Shown: positions 48,779 through 57,222 of the stretch, piece after piece
Layout of the letters: each line of letters begins with the position of its first letter
How positions within the stretch are numbered: position 1 is the stretch's first letter
Assembly: GCF_900167465.1 (NCBI RefSeq)
Contig: NZ_FUWR01000006.1
Coordinates: 62,001 to 126,000, forward strand
Length of the DNA stretch: 64,000 bases
Origin: Trichlorobacter thiogenes
Lineage (GTDB): Bacteria; Desulfobacterota; Desulfuromonadia; Geobacterales; Pseudopelobacteraceae
Direction: 5' to 3'
Translations under genes and position numbers: made by a program
The notes under the pieces: model-generated
What the model saw: only the letters and a program-made list of their open reading frames with translations
What the model was told of the DNA's origin: nothing
Database searches by the model: none

Positions 48779-50197
48779 ATGGATGACGTAAAAAAGCTGC
48801 TGGTAATTGATGATGAGCCTGCCATTCGCGAAGGGGTACGCAGGATTCTGGAGTCAGAATCGTTTCAGGTGGAGACCTTTGCCAATGGCCATGCTGCCTT
48901 GGAACGGATCAAGCAGGAGCCGTTTGATCTGGTGGTCACTGACCTGAAGATGCCCGGCATCAGCGGCATGGAGGTGCTGAAGGCGATCAAGGAGATCCAG
49001 CCGGATCTGCCGGTGATCTTCATTACCGGCTATTCTTCCGTTGACAGCGCCGTAGAGGTAATGAAGCTGGGGGCGGTGGATTATATTGCCAAGCCATTTA
49101 CCCCGGAAGAGATGCTGAACACCATCAGGCTGGCCCTTGAGCAGCGGGTTGTTGACCTTGGTGATCTATACCTGCTCAAGGAGCTGCGGGATGGCGAAGG
49201 GTTTGATCGTTTCGTGGGCAAGAGCCATGAGATGGTCAAGGTCTATCGCAGGATCATGCAGGTTGCCCCCACTGACAGCACCGTGCTGATCACCGGCGAA
49301 TCAGGCACCGGCAAAGAGCTGGTGGCCCGTGCCATCCACAAGCACAGTTCCCGACGGGATCACCCCTTTGTGGCGGTGGATTGCACCTCGCTGGTGGAAA
49401 GCCTGCTTGAATCAGAACTGTTCGGCCACGTCAAGGGCTCCTTTACCGGGGCGATGCACACCAAGACCGGCCTGTTCAAGGTGGCGGAGGGCGGCACCCT
49501 GTTTCTGGATGAAGTCTCCAACCTGAGCCTGACCACCCAGGCCAAACTGCTGCGGGTACTGCAGGAACGGGAGGTCACCCCGATCGGCGGCACCCAGCCG
49601 ACCCCGATCAACATCAGACTGGTGGCAGCCACCAACCGCAGCCTGCGTGAGATGGTGGCAGAAGGAACCTTTCGGGAGGATCTGTTTTTCCGCTTAAATA
49701 TCATCCCGATGGATCTGCCGCCTTTGCGGGATCGTATCGGTGACATACCGCTGCTGGTTGGGCACACGGTACGCACCGTGGCCGAAGAAGTGGGTAAGGA
49801 TATCAAAGGGGTGACTGCCGGGGCGATGCAGGTACTGCAGAGTTACAGCTTCCCCGGCAATGTGCGGGAGCTTGAAAATATCATTGAGCGGGCGGTGGTG
49901 TTGGCTGAAGACAGCCTGATTACCCCGGATGATCTGGAGCTGAACCATGCCGCAAGCCCGGCCATACTGCTGGATTACACGGCTGTGCCGTTGAGTGTGG
50001 AAGAGCTGAAAGAGACCAAGCGCCACCTGCGGGAACAGGCGGTGGAAGATATTGAAAAGGCCTTTGTGGTAAATGCCCTGCAACGCAACCGGGGCAATAT
50101 TACCCGCGCTGCCGAAGAGACCGGCATGCTGCGCCCCAACTTCCAGGCCATGATGAAGAAGCTTGGCATATCGGCCAGGGATTATGTTGAAGCCTGA
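48779..50197 (+). CDS. NtrC-family sigma-54 response regulator
   Basis: The 472-aa protein has a complete receiver (LVIDDEPAIREG, Asp55 in LVVTDLKMPG, Lys in YIAKPFT), an AAA+ sigma-54 domain with GESGTGKE, GSFTGA and LFLDEVSN, and a Fis helix-turn-helix (NITRAAEETGMLRPNFQAMMKKLG). It overlaps the histidine kinase gene by 14 bp and is surely its partner. The four -24/-12 promoters in this part of the window are natural target candidates. Confidence 0.92.
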   Translation: MDDVKKLLVIDDEPAIREGVRRILESESFQVETFANGHAALERIKQEPFDLVVTDLKMPGISGMEVLKAIKEIQPDLPVIFITGYSSVDSAVEVMKLGAVDYIAKPFTPEEMLNTIRLALEQRVVDLGDLYLLKELRDGEGFDRFVGKSHEMVKVYRRIMQVAPTDSTVLITGESGTGKELVARAIHKHSSRRDHPFVAVDCTSLVESLLESELFGHVKGSFTGAMHTKTGLFKVAEGGTLFLDEVSNLSLTTQAKLLRVLQEREVTPIGGTQPTPINIRLVAATNRSLREMVAEGTFREDLFFRLNIIPMDLPPLRDRIGDIPLLVGHTVRTVAEEVGKDIKGVTAGAMQVLQSYSFPGNVRELENIIERAVVLAEDSLITPDDLELNHAASPAILLDYTAVPLSVEELKETKRHLREQAVEDIEKAFVVNALQRNRGNITRAAEETGMLRPNFQAMMKKLGISARDYVEA

Positions 50198-51815
50198 CCA
50201 ACTGTTAAGACAACTACTACCACGCCGATTCTCGCTGATTCAAAAGTTGACTATCCTGACCGGCACCGTGGTGGTGCTGTTCATGACCTTGTTTGCCTGG
50301 GTTAATATCAACAACCTGCAAAAACTGCTGGTCAACAACACCATCCGGGATCTTGACAACCTGGCATCCACCATCATCAGGATGACCCACCATCAGATGC
50401 TGGTGGACAATCGTGTCGTCGTCTACCAGATGATCAATGAAGTGGCCAACCGTCCAGGGATTGAGCGGATCAGGATGATCAATCGCAGCGGCGTGATCGT
50501 CCACTCAACCGCCACTGATGAAATCGGGCAACTGCTGGATCAGAAAGCAGCCCAGTGTAACCTTTGCCACAAACCGGGACAGACGCTGATCCGCCCGCCG
50601 CTGCTTGAGCGCAGCCGTTTCTTTACCCTGCCCAATGGCAAGCAGGTTATGGGACTGGCAAAAGCGGTACAGAACGAACAAAGCTGCTCCACAGCTGCCT
50701 GTCATGCCCATGTCGCTTCCACCAAGGTACTGGGGGTGGTTGATATCATTGTATCCCTGGATGTGCTCAAGGCGGATCTTGCCTCCTATCGCAACCGGAT
50801 CATTCTGCTGACGGTGCTGCTGATCATCCTGCTGGGGGCCTCACTGACCTTTTTTACCCTGCATCTGGTTAATCGACCGGTCAATGAACTGCTTCGCCAC
50901 ACCGCCAGGCTGGCCCAGGGACAACTGGATTGCGAAATGACGCCTACTTCCAATGATGAGCTGGGGGAGCTGATGCGTGCCTTTCAGCTGATGACCAACA
51001 ACCTTCGACAGGCCCGCAATGATCTGGAGGAATGGGGACGCACCCTTGAAGAAAAGGTAAGAGACCGCTCGGAACAGTTGCAGCGGATGCAGATGCAGCT
51101 GGTGCATACAGAAAAACTGGCATCGCTGGGAGAACTGGTGGCCGGTATTGCCCATGAGATCAACAACCCGCTTTCCGGCATCCTGATCTTCAGTTCCTTG
51201 GCAGCCAAGGATAAACGGCTTGATCCGGCGTTAAAGGGAGATCTGGAGACCATCAGCAGCGAAGCCCAGCGCTGCGCCGGTATTGTCAAGGGGTTGCTGG
51301 AATTTGCCCGGGATTACCAACCCAAGATGACGGTATGTGACATCAACCAGGTTGTCGTGGATTCCCTGCGGCTGGTTGAATGCCAGTCTGTCTTCCAGAA
51401 TGTCGCGATCCTGCGCCAACTGGCCAATGACCTGCCGCTGATCATGGCTGACCAGAACCAGCTTAAACAGGTCTTCATCAACATCTTCATCAATGCAGGC
51501 CAGGCCATGCAGGATCTTAAACGGGGCGAACTGAAGATTATCACAGCCAGAGCAGGTGATCCGGCAGGCGGTGTTATACTACGAATTTCTGATTCAGGTT
51601 ACGGCGTGCCGGAAGAACAACTGGGAAAGTTGTTTGATCCCTTCTTTACCACCAAAGGCACCGGTGGTACCGGGTTGGGACTGTCGGTCTCCTACGGCAT
51701 CATTCAGGCCCATGGCGGCACCATTACCGCTGAAAGCAGCATTGGTGTTGGCACAACCTTCAGTATCAGCCTGCCCCCTTGCACTGACAGTAACCAGACC
51801 GATCCGGGGGTTTAA
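50184..51815 (+). CDS. Histidine kinase with periplasmic heme-c-like sensor
   Basis: I chose ATG 50184 (MLKPDQ), which overlaps the regulator stop. The 543-aa protein has TM1 (about 21-41) and a periplasmic domain with CNLCH at 125-129 and a CSTAACH motif at 168-174. TM2 (206-229), HAMP (to ~285) and a coiled coil follow, then HisKA with GIAHEINNPLSG and an HATPase with DSGYGVPEEQLGKLFDPFFTTK and GTGLGLSVS. CxxCH covalently binds heme c; Cx4CH is a rarer accepted variant. A redox- or ligand-sensing heme is therefore likely. The same sensor domain recurs at 53875-54726. Confidence 0.88.
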   Translation: MLKPDQLLRQLLPRRFSLIQKLTILTGTVVVLFMTLFAWVNINNLQKLLVNNTIRDLDNLASTIIRMTHHQMLVDNRVVVYQMINEVANRPGIERIRMINRSGVIVHSTATDEIGQLLDQKAAQCNLCHKPGQTLIRPPLLERSRFFTLPNGKQVMGLAKAVQNEQSCSTAACHAHVASTKVLGVVDIIVSLDVLKADLASYRNRIILLTVLLIILLGASLTFFTLHLVNRPVNELLRHTARLAQGQLDCEMTPTSNDELGELMRAFQLMTNNLRQARNDLEEWGRTLEEKVRDRSEQLQRMQMQLVHTEKLASLGELVAGIAHEINNPLSGILIFSSLAAKDKRLDPALKGDLETISSEAQRCAGIVKGLLEFARDYQPKMTVCDINQVVVDSLRLVECQSVFQNVAILRQLANDLPLIMADQNQLKQVFINIFINAGQAMQDLKRGELKIITARAGDPAGGVILRISDSGYGVPEEQLGKLFDPFFTTKGTGGTGLGLSVSYGIIQAHGGTITAESSIGVGTTFSISLPPCTDSNQTDPGV

Positions 51816-52115
51816 TCAAAACAAGCAGCAACTGCATAGCTGCCGCATACAACTACGAATGAGTGCATATAATTTATATCATCAGTAATTTAAGAATGTT
51901 AGCTGGTATTTGGCATACAGTTTCAATCTGCTACTGCATAGCTAAAACATACAGCAAGCAATCCAGCAACCGCTTAAACGGTCACTGTCTCTAAAAATAA
52001 GTTGATCAATTACAGTTGGTTGCATTTTTATTTTCGATATTTTCATGTTTGGCATCCTCTGTGCTCTATACAGATCATCGTTTATCGATCATACGCAGCA
52101 CCCTGGGAGGATGCC
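51816..52115 (+). promoter_or_regulatory. AT-rich control region before the first small-protein operon
   Basis: The 300 bp carry a sigma-54 promoter (listed separately) and two direct copies of ACTGCATAGCT-N3-RCATACA at 51831-51851 and 51933-51953. They are centred about 235 and 135 bp before the expected transcription start, where sigma-54 activators usually bind. No gene is visible. Confidence 0.55.
52050..52065 (+). promoter_or_regulatory. Sigma-54 promoter of the family A/B/tatA operon
   Basis: TGGCATC-N4-GTGCT has GG and GC at the right -24/-12 spacing, 50 bp before ATG 52116. Confidence 0.8.
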
Positions 52116-52358
52116 ATGAAAACTAAAATCGTTAACTTTTTGATCCCGATGCTCGGCGGCAGTGCAACTTCAGCATTTGCAGCAGACGGCGCACTGCAGG
52201 ATGGCGGTGGACCACTGGTCTGGTTCTTTATCGGCTTTGGCGTACTGGTGTTGATGGTGCAGGCTGTTCCAGCCCTGGTTCTGCTCTATTCGATGGCCAA
52301 GGCTGTTTTCAGCCCATCTGAATCCAGCACCACCGCATCAGTGACAAGTCACAAATAA
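52116..52358 (+). CDS. Small single-pass membrane protein, family A copy 1
   Basis: ATG 52116 follows GGGAGG with good spacing, so the longer frame from 52002 is rejected; it would also cross the promoter. The 80-aa product has a signal peptide (MKTKIVNFLIPMLGGSATSAFA), a ~10-residue Gly/Asp stretch, one transmembrane helix (LVWFFIGFGVLVLMVQAVPALVLLY) and a short tail. The FIGFGVxVxxxQAxPA core recurs in copies at 59413 and 62328 and, more distantly, in family B. Function unknown; position at the head of each sigma-54 operon suggests a structural or assembly role. Confidence 0.82.
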   Translation: MKTKIVNFLIPMLGGSATSAFAADGALQDGGGPLVWFFIGFGVLVLMVQAVPALVLLYSMAKAVFSPSESSTTASVTSHK

Positions 52359-52401
52359 ATCTGATTCATACCAAACCATCTTTATCAAGGAGAACAAAGC
52401 C

Positions 52402-52671
52402 ATGAAATCTGTTCGCACCGCCCTTACCACCCTTGCATTGTCTGTCATTGGCATGAGTAGCGCCTTTGCTTCCGCAGATCACGCCAACCATATTGATACC
52501 AGCCTGACCTATAACAGCGGCATCCTGGTATTGGCCTTTGCCGGCTTCCTGGCCCTGGTGGTAGTGGTGCAGACCATACCTGCCGTTATCAGCCTCTACA
52601 ACATGATCAAAAAGACTGCAGAAGAAAGCAGCAGACAGCAGCAGACTGTACGGGCCAATGCACGGGACTGA
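52402..52671 (+). CDS. Small single-pass membrane protein, family B copy 1
   Basis: The 89-aa product follows AAGGAG. It has a signal peptide ending near SSAFA, a short periplasmic part with DHANHIDTSLTYNSG, one helix (ILVLAFAGFLALVVVVQTIPAVISLY) and a polar tail. The segment HIDTSLTYNSG to VQTIPA is almost identical to the copy at 61645. The helix aligns with family A (GF..LV...VQ.xPA...LY.M..K), so A and B are probably ancient duplicates. Confidence 0.82.
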   Translation: MKSVRTALTTLALSVIGMSSAFASADHANHIDTSLTYNSGILVLAFAGFLALVVVVQTIPAVISLYNMIKKTAEESSRQQQTVRANARD

Positions 52672-53059
52672 TAGTCAGTATGACGGGGGCGAGTCCCTGG
52701 CTCGCCCCTCAGAATCTGATGAGCTGCCAGCAGCAGCGTCCACCGTCTGTGCGTTGCCCAATCAGCCAGATCCTGTTGCCTTCAAACAGGCGATGGATCT
52801 GATCCGCAGACGGCGTAAATATTTTTTCGCCACGGTTATCGCTTATATGCCCCTAATGTGGGTGGCCAACAAGATTTCCCCCACCTTTCGCAGCATGGCC
52901 ATCACCTTCTCTGTCTGGGTGGTGGTGCTGTTTATTACCGCCCTGTACTCTGCCCTGGCACGCTGCCCGCGCTGCGGTCATTACTTTCATATGAACGGCA
53001 TGTCGCTGTTGTATCTGCGGCGCTGTCTGCACTGTCAAAACCATATAAACGCTTCATAG
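52658..53059 (+). CDS. Membrane protein with C-terminal zinc-ribbon-like motif
   Basis: The ATG at 52658 overlaps the family B stop. The 133-aa product has a polar N-terminus, two hydrophobic helices (about 54-70 and 79-97) and a C-terminal CPRCGHYFHMN...RRCLHCQNH, two CxxC pairs that should bind zinc. I do not recognise a family. It lies between family B and tatA in the same operon. Confidence 0.7.
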   Translation: MHGTDSQYDGGESLARPSESDELPAAASTVCALPNQPDPVAFKQAMDLIRRRRKYFFATVIAYMPLMWVANKISPTFRSMAITFSVWVVVLFITALYSALARCPRCGHYFHMNGMSLLYLRRCLHCQNHINAS

Positions 53060-53071
53060 AGGAGAGAGAAT

Positions 53072-53245
53072 ATGTTTGGATTTGGAATGCCGGAACTGGT
53101 GGTGATACTGGGGATTGTGGTGGTGGTGTTTGGAGCAGGCAAGCTGCCGGAGATCGGCGCTGCCATGGGTAAGAGCATCAAGAACTTCAAAACTGCGACA
53201 GAAGGAAATGAAGTAGAACTGCTGCCCAAAAAAGAGGTTCAGTAG
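53072..53245 (+). CDS. tatA: Twin-arginine translocase subunit TatA
   Basis: ATG 53072 follows AGGAGAG. The 57-aa product [40 protein letters not shown] is a textbook TatA/E: a short transmembrane helix, the FGxxKLPE hinge and an amphipathic helix, then a charged tail. TatA forms the pore for folded proteins. Its presence in a sigma-54 operon next to a cluster encoding a Tat-signal ferredoxin (57219-58127) suggests dedicated export. No tatC is in the window. Confidence 0.92.
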   Translation: MFGFGMPELVVILGIVVVVFGAGKLPEIGAAMGKSIKNFKTATEGNEVELLPKKEVQ

Positions 53246-53259
53246 CGTTCCTCAAAGAG

Positions 53260-53300
53260 ATAAGGCTGGTTCACCTTTCAGTGATACCAGCCTTATTTAC
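53260..53300. terminator. Bidirectional terminator between tatA and the convergent gene
   Basis: ATAAGGCTGGT (53260-53270) pairs with ACCAGCCTTAT (53286-53296), followed by TTAC on the plus strand. It lies just past tatA and overlaps the end of the gene at 53297. Confidence 0.65.
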
Positions 53301-53809
53301 TTTTCCTGCCCGATTCTCCGCTCCAGTATTGCAAGCGTTTCTTCCTCTTCTCTGATCTGAGCCATGCTTAACGACCAGATGTGGTAGCTTTCAAGGCTTA
53401 AGATTGTCATGCCAGTGGCCAGCACGGCCCAGAAGTTCTCCGGCAGCACTCCTGAAAAAAAGTAGAAGGCATAGAAGCAGATCAGGTAGCCGATATGGCT
53501 GAAGGAGACCATCTTGGGGGAGCCGTTGGTGATCCTGCCCAGTACCAGCAGAATGGCGGAAAAAGCATAGACCACCAGCAAGGCGCTGATCATGTTGCTG
53601 GAGGGCGGGGTGCCCAGCATCTTTTTTACTGCAGGGGTAAGGGGGGGGAAGATCCGGTCGCTGAGCATGGCCGGAACACTGGTGCAGGCAAAAGCAGCTA
53701 TGGCCCACAGTCCCTGATGGGAGCGGGTACGCAATCTGCGAATTGATTCCTGCAGGGCGGTACGCTGCGCTTCCTGAGACAGCGTGCTGCCGGTTTCCTG
53801 ATTGGACAT
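53297..53809 (-). CDS. Hypothetical membrane protein, 170 aa
   Basis: The product has a polar N-terminus, four hydrophobic segments (about 33-50, 74-91, 103-119, 125-141) and an acidic C-terminal coil (QIREEEETLAILERRIGQ). I recognise no family. It is the last gene of the minus-strand unit that starts at the sigma-54 promoter 59715-59730, or a separate unit after the terminator at 54771. Confidence 0.65.
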   Translation of the reverse strand: MSNQETGSTLSQEAQRTALQESIRRLRTRSHQGLWAIAAFACTSVPAMLSDRIFPPLTPAVKKMLGTPPSSNMISALLVVYAFSAILLVLGRITNGSPKMVSFSHIGYLICFYAFYFFSGVLPENFWAVLATGMTILSLESYHIWSLSMAQIREEEETLAILERRIGQEK

Positions 53810-53874
53810 GGGATGAGACCTTCTCCGGTTACCGCATGATACCGCTATCTGAATCCCAACCAGCTTTCAGGCCG

Positions 53875-54726
53875 CTAGCCGTTTTCGGTATCATCCTTTT
53901 CTTTGCTGCAATTTCGGCAGCGCGCCAACGCTTCACGGGTATCATTTAAACGTGCGACAATTCGTTGATAGTTACGGGCCAGAATGGAAAGCTCACCGTA
54001 GCCTGATTCCAGTTGTTGTTCAAAATCACACGGTTTTTCGTCGCTGGTAACAGCCAGTAGTTTTTTTAGTGGAACAAAGAATGAGCGGTTCAGCAGGGCA
54101 GCAACACCGCCCACGGTTAGAACCAAAGTCATAAGTGTAAACACTATCATACGGTAGCGCATTAACGCGAGTGAATTTTGAAGTGGCCCTTGATCAAGCC
54201 CGATATCAAGCATACCGAGGACTTTTTGTGTAGGAGAGTGGTAGTGACAGGAGGTGGTTGAGCAGGAAGGTTCATTGTAGATCGGTTGTGTCATGGCTAA
54301 TACTTCAACGCCACGCTCATTGGTAAACCGGCGGGTCTGTTTTACCGCAGCCAGTTGTTCAGCCGGTTTTTCTCCGCTGTGACAGCCACTGCAGCCTTCT
54401 ACCTTTTTATTGACCTGTTGGCCGATCTCAGTCTGGTTACGGGAAAAGGTGATAAATCCATCATGATTGAATACCCGCAGATGCTCAACCCCCTGATGCT
54501 GGCCAATGTTGGCAATGATGCTGCCAAGATGCTGGCGATCATTATGCAGCATGGCGTAGCGGGTCGAGAGCACAACGGTATTGGCGATATTTCGCCCCCC
54601 TTGCGCAGCATCTTCAATCATATCCTGTTTCATGATTGAATAGAGACTTAAGCAGCAGATAGCAACAAAGCCGGTGACGGCAAGACCAACCGGAACGATT
54701 GTTCGGGTAGCGATACTCTGGAGCAT
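53875..54726 (-). CDS. Orphan periplasmic heme-c-like sensor without output domain
   Basis: The 283-aa protein starts with a membrane helix (about 10-30). A periplasmic domain follows with CSGCH at 112-116 and CSTTSCH at 155-161, then a second helix (about 190-210) and a short HAMP/coil region with no kinase, cyclase or receptor-signalling domain. The spacing of the two motifs and the surrounding residues (SCSTxxCHxHxxxxKVLGxxDI) match the kinase at 50184. It could titrate or modulate that kinase, or signal by contact. GGAGGTG precedes the ATG. Confidence 0.8.
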   Translation of the reverse strand: MLQSIATRTIVPVGLAVTGFVAICCLSLYSIMKQDMIEDAAQGGRNIANTVVLSTRYAMLHNDRQHLGSIIANIGQHQGVEHLRVFNHDGFITFSRNQTEIGQQVNKKVEGCSGCHSGEKPAEQLAAVKQTRRFTNERGVEVLAMTQPIYNEPSCSTTSCHYHSPTQKVLGMLDIGLDQGPLQNSLALMRYRMIVFTLMTLVLTVGGVAALLNRSFFVPLKKLLAVTSDEKPCDFEQQLESGYGELSILARNYQRIVARLNDTREALARCRNCSKEKDDTENG

Positions 54727-54770
54727 TGGGCACCTCCGTAGATAGCGCCTTGAATTAAAACAGTAAGCCT

Positions 54771-54810
54771 AAAAAGGGTCGGCAGAGGGGTGCGCCTCCC
54801 CCTGCCGACC
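54771..54810 (-). terminator. Terminator after the dodecaheme cytochrome gene
   Basis: On the minus strand GGTCGGCAG...CTGCCGACC forms a GC-rich stem followed by CTTTTT, 9 bp past the stop codon. Confidence 0.85.
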
Positions 54811-54818
54811 ATAACATT

Positions 54819-55832
54819 TCAGGAGCTCTTATGGCACTTCAGGCAGTCGCCCTTGACCGAGAATGCCGACTTCCCGTCATGGCAGGCGCCACATGATGCG
54901 CCGCTTTCCATCTGCTTCATGGTGATCCGTTTCCCGTTACCGTAGGGATACAACTTGGTGTGACAGTCATTGCACTGGTAGGCAGCGGTGTGAAACTGGT
55001 GGCTGAAGTGGCCGATAACCGTTCCTTTTTTATTTTTAAAGGTCATTTTGGCAGGCAGCTTGAATCCGGTGTGGCACTTGGCGCAGTCGTCCTTGACTGA
55101 AAAGGCTACCTTACCGTCGTGACAGGCACCGCAGGACTGCCCTTTTTCCATATCAGCCATACTGACCCGCTTGTTCTTCTTCATATCCGGCTTCACAATG
55201 GTGTTGTGGCAATCTTTGCAACTATAGGCCGAAGTGTGGAAGGCATGGCTGAAGGTTGCCTTGGGCACCGGCGCTGTTGTGTAGGTCAGCTCCGGGCTCT
55301 TGTGGCATTTGCTGCACTTGTCCACACCAAAGGCCTTTTTGCCGTTGTGACAGAAACCACAGGACTTGCCCTTTTCCATCTCTGCCATGCTGACTGTGGG
55401 GTTCTTGCCGGTCTTGTACAGCTTGGTGTGGCAGGTCGCACAATCCTTTACCTTTGCCAGGTGCTTGGCATGACTGAAAGGGGTTGGTCCGGTCTCTTTG
55501 ACCTGATAGACGATCTCTTTTACCTGGTGACATTTACTGCACTCATGGGCATCAAAGGCCTGCTTGCCGTTGTGACAGGCTCCACAGGACTGACCTTTGT
55601 ACATATCTGCCATGGTGTAGTGTTTCTTACTCTTGTTGCCGGTGTGACAGGTGGCACAACTAAAGGCCGCATTACCGCGAACTGACTTCTTTGCAAGGTG
55701 CTTGTTATGGCTGAATACAACCTTGCCGGCACCTTTGGTGTCGTAATTGATCTCTTTCAAATCTATCGCACCTGCATGGGTGGCCATCAGACCGACCAGT
55801 CCTGCCAATGCGAGTGTTAGGGCGCGTTTCAT
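54819..55832 (-). CDS. Dodecaheme c-type cytochrome (four c7-like triheme repeats)
   Basis: The 337-aa product has a signal peptide (cut near THAGA) and twelve CxxCH motifs. They come in four repeats of three hemes, each of the form FSHxxH...FSCATCH...MxKGxSCGACHxGKxAF...CxKCH. This is the triheme c7-type fold joined in a chain, as in the dodecaheme 'nanowire' cytochrome of Geobacter sulfurreducens. It should carry electrons across the periplasm from the NrfD module encoded just upstream. AGGAG precedes the ATG. Confidence 0.92.
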   Translation of the reverse strand: MKRALTLALAGLVGLMATHAGAIDLKEINYDTKGAGKVVFSHNKHLAKKSVRGNAAFSCATCHTGNKSKKHYTMADMYKGQSCGACHNGKQAFDAHECSKCHQVKEIVYQVKETGPTPFSHAKHLAKVKDCATCHTKLYKTGKNPTVSMAEMEKGKSCGFCHNGKKAFGVDKCSKCHKSPELTYTTAPVPKATFSHAFHTSAYSCKDCHNTIVKPDMKKNKRVSMADMEKGQSCGACHDGKVAFSVKDDCAKCHTGFKLPAKMTFKNKKGTVIGHFSHQFHTAAYQCNDCHTKLYPYGNGKRITMKQMESGASCGACHDGKSAFSVKGDCLKCHKSS

Positions 55833-55890
55833 GACGATCTCCTGAATCCCTCTGCCTGCATGGTGTCAGACAGAGGGATGGTCGGTTGTA

Positions 55891-57222
55891 TTACTTGCTG
55901 CTTGCAGCTTCGGCCTCGGCAATGGCTGCCGGTGTGGGTTCAAGCACCGCATACTCGCTGTAGCGGGTCTTCCATTTGAACAGGATCGGCCAGCGGTACA
56001 GGATTGCACGGTAGGTAACGATATAGACCGAGTAGACCGTAACGGTGATGATGATCTCGCGGATTGGCGGAATATGCACATGTCCCTGCTGCCAGTTAAA
56101 GGTGAACATGTAGACATTCAGGCGGTTCAGCACGACACCGATGATGGTGGTCCAGGCACCCATCCGTACCAGGGTAACACTGTTGTTTCTGATGCCTGCG
56201 GTCAGCAGGATCATTGACAGCACAACCCCAAAGCCGATCTCGAACATCCACCAGGCACCCCAGCCGGTTCCCAGGTAGGCCCACTTGTTGTCATGGGCAA
56301 TGCCGATCAGACGGATGGTCAGGTAGGTGATCAGGCCCATGGAGGCGCCTTTGGCCAGGGCGATCTGCAGCTTGCTCAGGCTGTTTTTAAAGGTTCCGTC
56401 ACAACGCCAGCCCATGGTCTTTACTGCAATGGTACTGACTACGATGACCATACAAAGGCCGCCAGGCAGTGAGGAGACAAAGAAGTAGAGCCACTGGAAT
56501 GACGCTGAATACCAGAGCGGGTGAACCTTACCCGGTGCATAGGTGGAAAGCGCGCCCAGAGCGCCCTGGTGCAGGGTTGAGAGAATGATACCGGCTACGG
56601 CCAGACCCAGGGCCATCTTTTTTACAAAGGTCTTGCCAGCCGGCCAGCCCATCCATTCAAAGAAGGCGGTGGATGTTTCTGCAGCCTGTACCGACAGGTA
56701 GGTGGCAACGTGCCAGGCCACCAGGAACAGTACCGCTTCAGGACCCCAGGAGACCACCATCGGGTAGGGCAGACGCCAGGGTTGCCCAAGGTCAACCATC
56801 AGGAACATGACGGCAAAGAAGTAACCAAGGATACCGTTCAGGATACCCAGACGCTCAATAGGTTCAAAATCATGGCGTCCGAACACCTCAACCGCAGAGC
56901 CAAGCTGGAAGCCGGATGATGATAGCGGCACCATGCCGAACAGACCAAAGGCCAGAAACAGACCCCAGGCGTTATCGTACGGGTCACCTACGGCCCAAGA
57001 GAGACCGAAGATGTAGCGACCGATCAGAACCGGGAAACCGATCAGGAAGATCACGGCAAAGATCCAGTTCAGCGGATTGCTCATGGCCTGAGAAAGGTAC
57101 TGCTGCGGTGTCAGACCAAGGAAGATCTTTTCCATCAGGGTCCAGGGACGACCCTTATCATTATCCTTGCGCAGACTGTCAATGATCTGCGTGCTGGGAT
57201 TACGGCTCAGAAACTGTTTCAT
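55891..57222 (-). CDS. NrfD/PsrC-type quinone-interacting membrane subunit
   Basis: The 443-aa protein has about ten transmembrane helices and the NrfD family pattern, beginning PLNWIFAVIFLIGFPVLIGRYIFGLSWAV and including FEPIERLGILNGILGYFFAVMFLMVDLGQPWR. NrfD proteins exchange electrons between menaquinol and a periplasmic ferredoxin subunit. The start overlaps the ferredoxin stop (ATGA), so the two are co-translated. With the flanking cytochromes it makes a Cbc- or Qrc-like quinone-cytochrome complex. Confidence 0.92.
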   Translation of the reverse strand: MKQFLSRNPSTQIIDSLRKDNDKGRPWTLMEKIFLGLTPQQYLSQAMSNPLNWIFAVIFLIGFPVLIGRYIFGLSWAVGDPYDNAWGLFLAFGLFGMVPLSSSGFQLGSAVEVFGRHDFEPIERLGILNGILGYFFAVMFLMVDLGQPWRLPYPMVVSWGPEAVLFLVAWHVATYLSVQAAETSTAFFEWMGWPAGKTFVKKMALGLAVAGIILSTLHQGALGALSTYAPGKVHPLWYSASFQWLYFFVSSLPGGLCMVIVVSTIAVKTMGWRCDGTFKNSLSKLQIALAKGASMGLITYLTIRLIGIAHDNKWAYLGTGWGAWWMFEIGFGVVLSMILLTAGIRNNSVTLVRMGAWTTIIGVVLNRLNVYMFTFNWQQGHVHIPPIREIIITVTVYSVYIVTYRAILYRWPILFKWKTRYSEYAVLEPTPAAIAEAEAASSK

